From positions 2,480,001 through 2,544,000 of the forward strand of contig NZ_CP046072.1 of assembly GCF_017357825.1 (NCBI RefSeq): a stretch of 64,000 bases of DNA, in the 5' to 3' direction. Shown here in pieces: positions 60,013 to 64,000 of the stretch. How positions within the stretch are numbered: the first letter of the stretch is position 1; each line of letters begins with the position of its first letter. The notes under the pieces were generated by a model. It ran no database searches, was not told where the DNA came from, and saw only the letters and a list, made by a program, of their open reading frames with translations. The position numbers and the translations under genes were made by a program. The stretch is from Sulfurimonas aquatica (GTDB lineage Bacteria; Campylobacterota; Campylobacteria; Campylobacterales; Sulfurimonadaceae).

Positions 60013-60099
60013 GCCCGGGTGGCGAAATTGGTAGACGCAGGGGACTTAAAATCCCCCGGTAGCAATACTGTGCCGGTTCGAGTCCGGCCCCGGGCACCA
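60013..60099 (+). tRNA. tRNA-Leu (anticodon TAA)
   Basis: Acceptor arms GCCCGGG and CCCGGGC pair perfectly; the anticodon stem GGGGA/TCCCC encloses CTTAAAA, anticodon TAA. A long variable arm (class II) and an encoded CCA are present. Confidence 0.98.
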
Positions 60100-60123
60100 T
60101 TGATATGAAAGATATAATTGACT

Positions 60124-60197
60124 GGTGCCATCGCCAAGTGGTAAGGCCGCAGCCTGCAAAGCTGCTATCCCCAGTTCAAATCTGGGTGGCACCTCCA
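60124..60197 (+). tRNA. tRNA-Cys (anticodon GCA)
   Basis: Acceptor arms GGTGCCA and TGGCACC pair perfectly; the anticodon stem GCAGC/GCTGC encloses CTGCAAA, anticodon GCA. Discriminator T and encoded CCA fit tRNA-Cys. Confidence 0.98.
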
Positions 60198-60226
60198 GTT
60201 TTATGATTTTATAACAAACTACACGT

Positions 60227-60315
60227 GGATCTTTGGCAGAGTTGGTCGAATGCACCGGTCTTGAAAACCGGCGAGGGTTACACCTCCCAGAGTTCGAATC
60301 TCTGAGGGTCCACCA
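60227..60315 (+). tRNA. tRNA-Ser (anticodon TGA)
   Basis: Acceptor arms GGATCTT and AGGGTCC pair with two G-U pairs; the anticodon stem CCGGT/ACCGG encloses CTTGAAA, anticodon TGA. A long variable arm and encoded CCA are present. The discriminator base is A rather than the common G. It is the last tRNA of the cluster and may be an integration site for the DNA beyond. Confidence 0.97.
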
Positions 60316-60384
60316 CTTCATTATCCCTTTAAACACCCTAAACAACGACATCATAAGCGACTTTAAGCTTTAACCTAATTATGC

Positions 60385-60405
60385 ATTGGTAACCTATTGG
60401 TAACC
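60385..60405. repeat. Tandem 10-base repeat ATTGGTAACC beyond tRNA-Ser
   Basis: ATTGGTAACC occurs twice, one base apart (60385-60394 and 60396-60405), in the 166-base gap between tRNA-Ser and the helicase gene. Each copy holds the palindrome GGTAACC. Short arm-type repeats of this kind occur near integrase attachment sites; that reading is inference, since no integrase gene is in view. The rest of the gap holds no recognised feature. Confidence 0.5.
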
Positions 60406-60481
60406 ACTATTCATATTAACAATCTTTTTACTATTATCAAACTCTCTACGCCTGAGAAAGAAATTATATTTTTTCGTCCTT

Positions 60482-63400
60482 CTACTTACTCATTGTAATT
60501 TTACACAATGGAAGCTGTCTATAATTTCCATATTGCTCATCAAACCACTCAATAACATTTTCAATAGCTACATTTATAACTTTATATTCTTGCTCTTCAT
60601 GTAAATTTATGAGATTTTGCATCTTCTGAGAAAACTGTCCAATGAATAAATTGTTTTGAACTAAGTTGTATGGTTTATTTGGATAGCGTTTTTCAAGTGA
60701 AACCTCTGAACCAGCAATTAGGGTAACTTTATTCTTATCATGTTGAGATTTATAACTCATATATAAATCGGATAATCCCATTACAAAGGTCTTCTTGTTT
60801 GGTTGTGCATAGTTCTTATTATTATCTAGATTTTCTGTAGATGTCGTTTTCTGTTGAGAGAACACTTCATTATCAGTTACAATAATCAATCTTTTCTTCG
60901 CCCTAGTCATTCCTACATAAAAAAGGCGAATGAAATCATCGTTTAATTTCATTTGATGTGCAACTAAAACTACAGTATCAAACTCTTTACCTTTTGATTT
61001 ATGTATAGTAGATACCAAGACTTTATTATAAGTTGAGATAAGTTGTTCTGAGGATATTTCATCTAAATATATATGCCAAAGAGATGGAGTATATACTTCA
61101 TGATCATCTATAAAGCCTTTAACTATTTTATACACAATGGTCATATTTTTGGAGCCAGCATATCTCTCTTTAACTTTCTCATAACACGCCCAAAGAAGAT
61201 TTTCAGTTAAGTCTTCATCTTTTAAAAGTTCATCTAAGAACCTGATTTCTACAAGTGAATTTAGCTTAAAGCCTTCATTATCTAATAAATAATTTACCTC
61301 AATATTTCCTTCATGTAAAAGAGCATAGATATCTGCCACTTCATTATTACTAAAAGCAAGTACAGCACTACTACTCTTAGGTTCAAGATACTTTTTAATC
61401 TCTTCAACTGCAGGTTGCTGTAGATGGGGTGAAGTACAGTTTACTATAACAACTTCACCAGCTTTTTTTGAATATGCACTTAAAGGATGCTGTTTGTATC
61501 GAATGGCAACATTTTCGATGAACTTGTTTGAATAGTCGACTATATTTTGAGAGCTTCGGAAGTTTGTTAAAAGCTCATACTGAGCATAGGACTTACTATT
61601 TTCATCATCAAATCCAAATTTCTCTTCAAACTCTTTTATAAATTTTATATCTGCACCGTTTACATTGGATAAGATACATTGATCATCATCACCCACAGCA
61701 ATGATTCGTTTTTTATTTTCATGTGCATTAGAAAGTGCTTGTATTAGCTTAAATCCATCACTATTGATATCTTGGTACTCATCTAATACTACAACTGTTT
61801 TAAATGGGATATCAATCTTGTTATCATTAATGTGTTGCGCTGCAAGTGCTACAACATTTTTAAGGATACTATCATTGTTGGTAACTTTTCTTCCTATGAG
61901 TTGCAATGCAAATCCATGAAATGTAAAAATATCAATATCGTAAGCGAGTTGTCCTATCAGCTCAAATAGTCTAGATTTGAACTCCATCATTGCGGTACGA
62001 GAGTAAGTTAGCATAAGGAACTGATCAGCTTTAATATCTTCTTGTAAAATCAGAGAAGCTATTTTATGTACTAAAACCTTCGTCTTACCACTTCCTGGCC
62101 CGGCTAAAATCATCATAGCTTGAGACTCTTTATCGTCAATAACTTTTTTCTGTTGGTCCGAGAGTGAATTGAATATTTTATTATAACGATACTCTGTCAT
62201 AGGTCTTTTAAACTTCTCTTTTAATTCACCGTATTTATTAACAAACATTCGATACGAAAGCGTAAAGTAATCTTTCATAAAAGCTTGAGCATGTTTTGAG
62301 TTTTTAACCAATCTCTCAGAGTATTCACCGACTATATGTATGGACTCCATTTTCCTCTGGTAGTAAGGCTCTAGTCTAGATTTATATTCAAGCTTTGTAT
62401 ATTTTTTATTTGGAACTAACATCTTATCTAGCTTTTTTATATTCATAGGAGCATAGTAAATAAATCGTCCATTACCTAGTTCTAGTATTCTGAGTTCATG
62501 TAAATGCAATAATGCTTTATCGATAATTTTTGTACTGTGTACCTCTTTTAAATCTAATGCTTGCTGAAGTTCTAGCATAGAGAACTCAACAACCTCTTTA
62601 GTATTGTACTTTTTCTCTTGAAGGTTCGTTGATAAAAAGTTTATAATTTTCAGACCGATGTAGTGCTTGTAATCAATAATACTTTTGACTTTTTCACTAT
62701 CAATGAACTCGAAGTACCACAAATCTTTTTGTCTATCAAGTCGGTTAAATTTAAATTGATGCTTGTAACCTATCCAGCTTTTAAGTAGCATTTTTATAAT
62801 CGATGTAATATTTTCATCTTTTATATTTAAACTTTCCTCATCTAGTAATACTTGGTTTAATTCACTCATTCTGATACTATGGCTATGTTCTCTCATTAAA
62901 TATTCAAACAATATCTTCTCTATTTGAGTATAGCTTTGATATAAGGACAAGCTTTCTTTACTAATCTTCAAACTTAAGTCTTTTGCATCTGAGACTATTT
63001 TCATATCTTTTAATTCTAAGACAGACTGAGTTACGAGTTCATGAGGATAACCAAGTATTTCAGTTAATTCATCAAGCTGAACAGCTTCTGGTTTCCCACT
63101 CCCAAGTAAGGTTTGAAGAACTCTTGATAATCTTGTTTGAGATTCTTCACTATACTCTCTGGTTTTAAATGCTTCATGTAAGATTGCTAAAGAGTCTTTT
63201 GCTACAGCATCTGCATAATATTGAACTTTATTTCTAGAACGTTCTAAATAGTCTTCTCTTTCCAGTTCAAGCAGAGCAGTTTTAACTTTCATATCGTAGT
63301 CGCTAGATTTATCTTCCGTGTCCCATCCAGCTTGAGAAGCAATCTCTCTGGTTGTAAGAGTTACTGGATTTCGACCATCATTTTTAAGAACTCTAAAGAT

Positions 63401-64000
63401 TGCATTTATCTCATCCGGATTAATTTTAGAGCGAGTTAATGTAGTGAAGTGTTTATCTAAATCATTTTGTGAGAAAAGTAGTGGACAAGACGCTCGAATA
63501 TTTTGATCTCTTGCCCCTCTTCCTGCTTCTTGAGAATAGTTTTCTAAGGATTCTGATATCTCGTAGTGGATGACATTCTTAATATTTGGCTTATCTACTC
63601 CCATTCCAAATGCAGTAGTAGCTACAACGATATCTACTGTGTCATCTATATACTCTTTTAAAATTTGCATTTTAATATCAGTATCAAGCTTTGAATGGAA
63701 AGATTTAACATTTTTACCTGTGTCTACGGCCAGCTGTTCTGCAATCTCATCGCACTTTTTCGTTGAAGATGGTATATATATAAGTGTCGAACCTTCTTTA
63801 GTATTTATAAGCTCTAGTAAGTTCGTATATTTAGCTTTATCTCCATCTAGTTCATATCCTTCATAATCAAGATTTTTTCTCTCAGGCACTGCAATATAAC
63901 GATTCATTTTAACATTTAAAGAGGATTCAATATATTCAGTTATATCATCCATAACTTTTGGTTTTGCAGTTGCAGTAAAACAAGAAACTGGGATACTGTC
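60482..64000 (-). CDS. RecQ-UvrD fusion DNA helicase (5' part cut by window edge)
   Basis: The frame runs off the window: before the internal Met at 63952 it reads IPVSCFTATAKPKVMDDI, a RecQ motif III context, so the true start is beyond 64000. What is seen (1172 residues) has the second RecQ helicase lobe (TLIYIPSSTKKCDE, VVATTAFGMGVDKPNI, SQEAGRGARDQ), a RecQ-C-like winged region, then a complete UvrD-type helicase (ILAGPGSGKTKVLVHK, VVLDEYQDINS, GDDDQCIL, TIHKSKGKEFDTV, YVGMTRAKKRL). A missing RecQ lobe 1 and Walker A should lie outside. It may act in replication-fork repair or in defence; no zinc-binding cysteine set was recognised. Confidence 0.88.
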   Translation of the reverse strand, partial: DSIPVSCFTATAKPKVMDDITEYIESSLNVKMNRYIAVPERKNLDYEGYELDGDKAKYTNLLELINTKEGSTLIYIPSSTKKCDEIAEQLAVDTGKNVKSFHSKLDTDIKMQILKEYIDDTVDIVVATTAFGMGVDKPNIKNVIHYEISESLENYSQEAGRGARDQNIRASCPLLFSQNDLDKHFTTLTRSKINPDEINAIFRVLKNDGRNPVTLTTREIASQAGWDTEDKSSDYDMKVKTALLELEREDYLERSRNKVQYYADAVAKDSLAILHEAFKTREYSEESQTRLSRVLQTLLGSGKPEAVQLDELTEILGYPHELVTQSVLELKDMKIVSDAKDLSLKISKESLSLYQSYTQIEKILFEYLMREHSHSIRMSELNQVLLDEESLNIKDENITSIIKMLLKSWIGYKHQFKFNRLDRQKDLWYFEFIDSEKVKSIIDYKHYIGLKIINFLSTNLQEKKYNTKEVVEFSMLELQQALDLKEVHSTKIIDKALLHLHELRILELGNGRFIYYAPMNIKKLDKMLVPNKKYTKLEYKSRLEPYYQRKMESIHIVGEYSERLVKNSKHAQAFMKDYFTLSYRMFVNKYGELKEKFKRPMTEYRYNKIFNSLSDQQKKVIDDKESQAMMILAGPGSGKTKVLVHKIASLILQEDIKADQFLMLTYSRTAMMEFKSRLFELIGQLAYDIDIFTFHGFALQLIGRKVTNNDSILKNVVALAAQHINDNKIDIPFKTVVVLDEYQDINSDGFKLIQALSNAHENKKRIIAVGDDDQCILSNVNGADIKFIKEFEEKFGFDDENSKSYAQYELLTNFRSSQNIVDYSNKFIENVAIRYKQHPLSAYSKKAGEVVIVNCTSPHLQQPAVEEIKKYLEPKSSSAVLAFSNNEVADIYALLHEGNIEVNYLLDNEGFKLNSLVEIRFLDELLKDEDLTENLLWACYEKVKERYAGSKNMTIVYKIVKGFIDDHEVYTPSLWHIYLDEISSEQLISTYNKVLVSTIHKSKGKEFDTVVLVAHQMKLNDDFIRLFYVGMTRAKKRLIIVTDNEVFSQQKTTSTENLDNNKNYAQPNKKTFVMGLSDLYMSYKSQHDKNKVTLIAGSEVSLEKRYPNKPYNLVQNNLFIGQFSQKMQNLINLHEEQEYKVINVAIENVIEWFDEQYGNYRQLPLCKITMSK

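Noticed and set aside
60046-60354. A 102-residue minus-strand frame over the tRNA-Leu, -Cys and -Ser genes
   Set aside because: It reads the antisense of tRNA genes (the familiar DSNR and PGPDSNRH artefact), so it is not a protein gene.

Overview
The window is a low-GC, gene-dense bacterial chromosome segment that looks like a Campylobacterota (Epsilonproteobacteria) genome, most likely Sulfurimonas or a close relative. The signs are a ccoNOQP-DUF4006-FixH operon that runs into addB, an OprD-like 'Opr' porin, a carA-DUF507-motE-fliJ-purA block, a 602-residue ThrRS without an N-terminal TGS domain, and many GGDEF, PAS and hybrid-kinase proteins. As I recall the Campylobacter jejuni map, the backbone rpsI-rplM ... 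addA-addB-fixH ... ccoPQON ... carA-DUF507-motE-fliJ-purA is largely collinear with this window. Here the backbone is interrupted by three blocks: a signalling/ABC-F block (11.9-17.6 kb), a nitric oxide reductase block (20.4-26.2 kb) and an A-type cytochrome c oxidase block (about 33.6-41.1 kb).

Layout: 1-7 kb holds a PAS sensor cut by the window edge, an MnmC-like methyltransferase, a dCACHE-GGDEF protein, luxS with a structured leader, a HAD phosphatase and a hybrid kinase that lacks its phospho-histidines. 7-11.7 kb holds a peptide-type binding protein, a lipoprotein alpha-carbonic anhydrase, a porin and rpsI-rplM. 11.9-17.6 kb holds a PAS-GGDEF-EAL protein, an ABC-F ATPase and a PilJ-GGDEF protein. 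17.6-28.6 kb holds addA and addB, split by norCBDQEF and a divergent Rrf2/NsrR-like regulator with twin operator-like repeats. 28.6-33.5 kb is the cbb3 oxidase operon, including an overlooked 29-residue membrane peptide. 33.6-41.9 kb holds heme O synthase, a cytochrome c oxidase operon (coxB with two fused cytochrome c domains, coxD, coxC and a frameshifted coxA), Sco and several membrane proteins. 41.9-50.2 kb is metabolic and flagellar housekeeping. 50.2-55.7 kb holds an MFS transporter, a CZB-domain chemoreceptor, a Ras/Rab-like GTPase and a hybrid histidine kinase. 55.7-59.8 kb is ilvD-thrS-infC. 59.8-60.3 kb is a four-tRNA cluster (Gly, Leu, Cys, Ser) with a clear sigma70-type promoter. 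The window ends inside a large RecQ-UvrD fusion helicase.

Functional picture: the centre of the window is a terminal-electron-acceptor hub. A cbb3 oxidase, a second A2-type oxidase and a cytochrome c-dependent NO reductase, with their accessory proteins, lie within 22 kb. This fits a microaerobic, denitrifying chemolithotroph that moves between oxygen, nitrogen oxides and NO stress. The carbonic anhydrase, chemoreceptor and many c-di-GMP proteins suit a motile redoxcline or sediment organism. No CRISPR array, insertion sequence or rRNA gene was seen, and no gene-free stretch exceeds about 300 bases.
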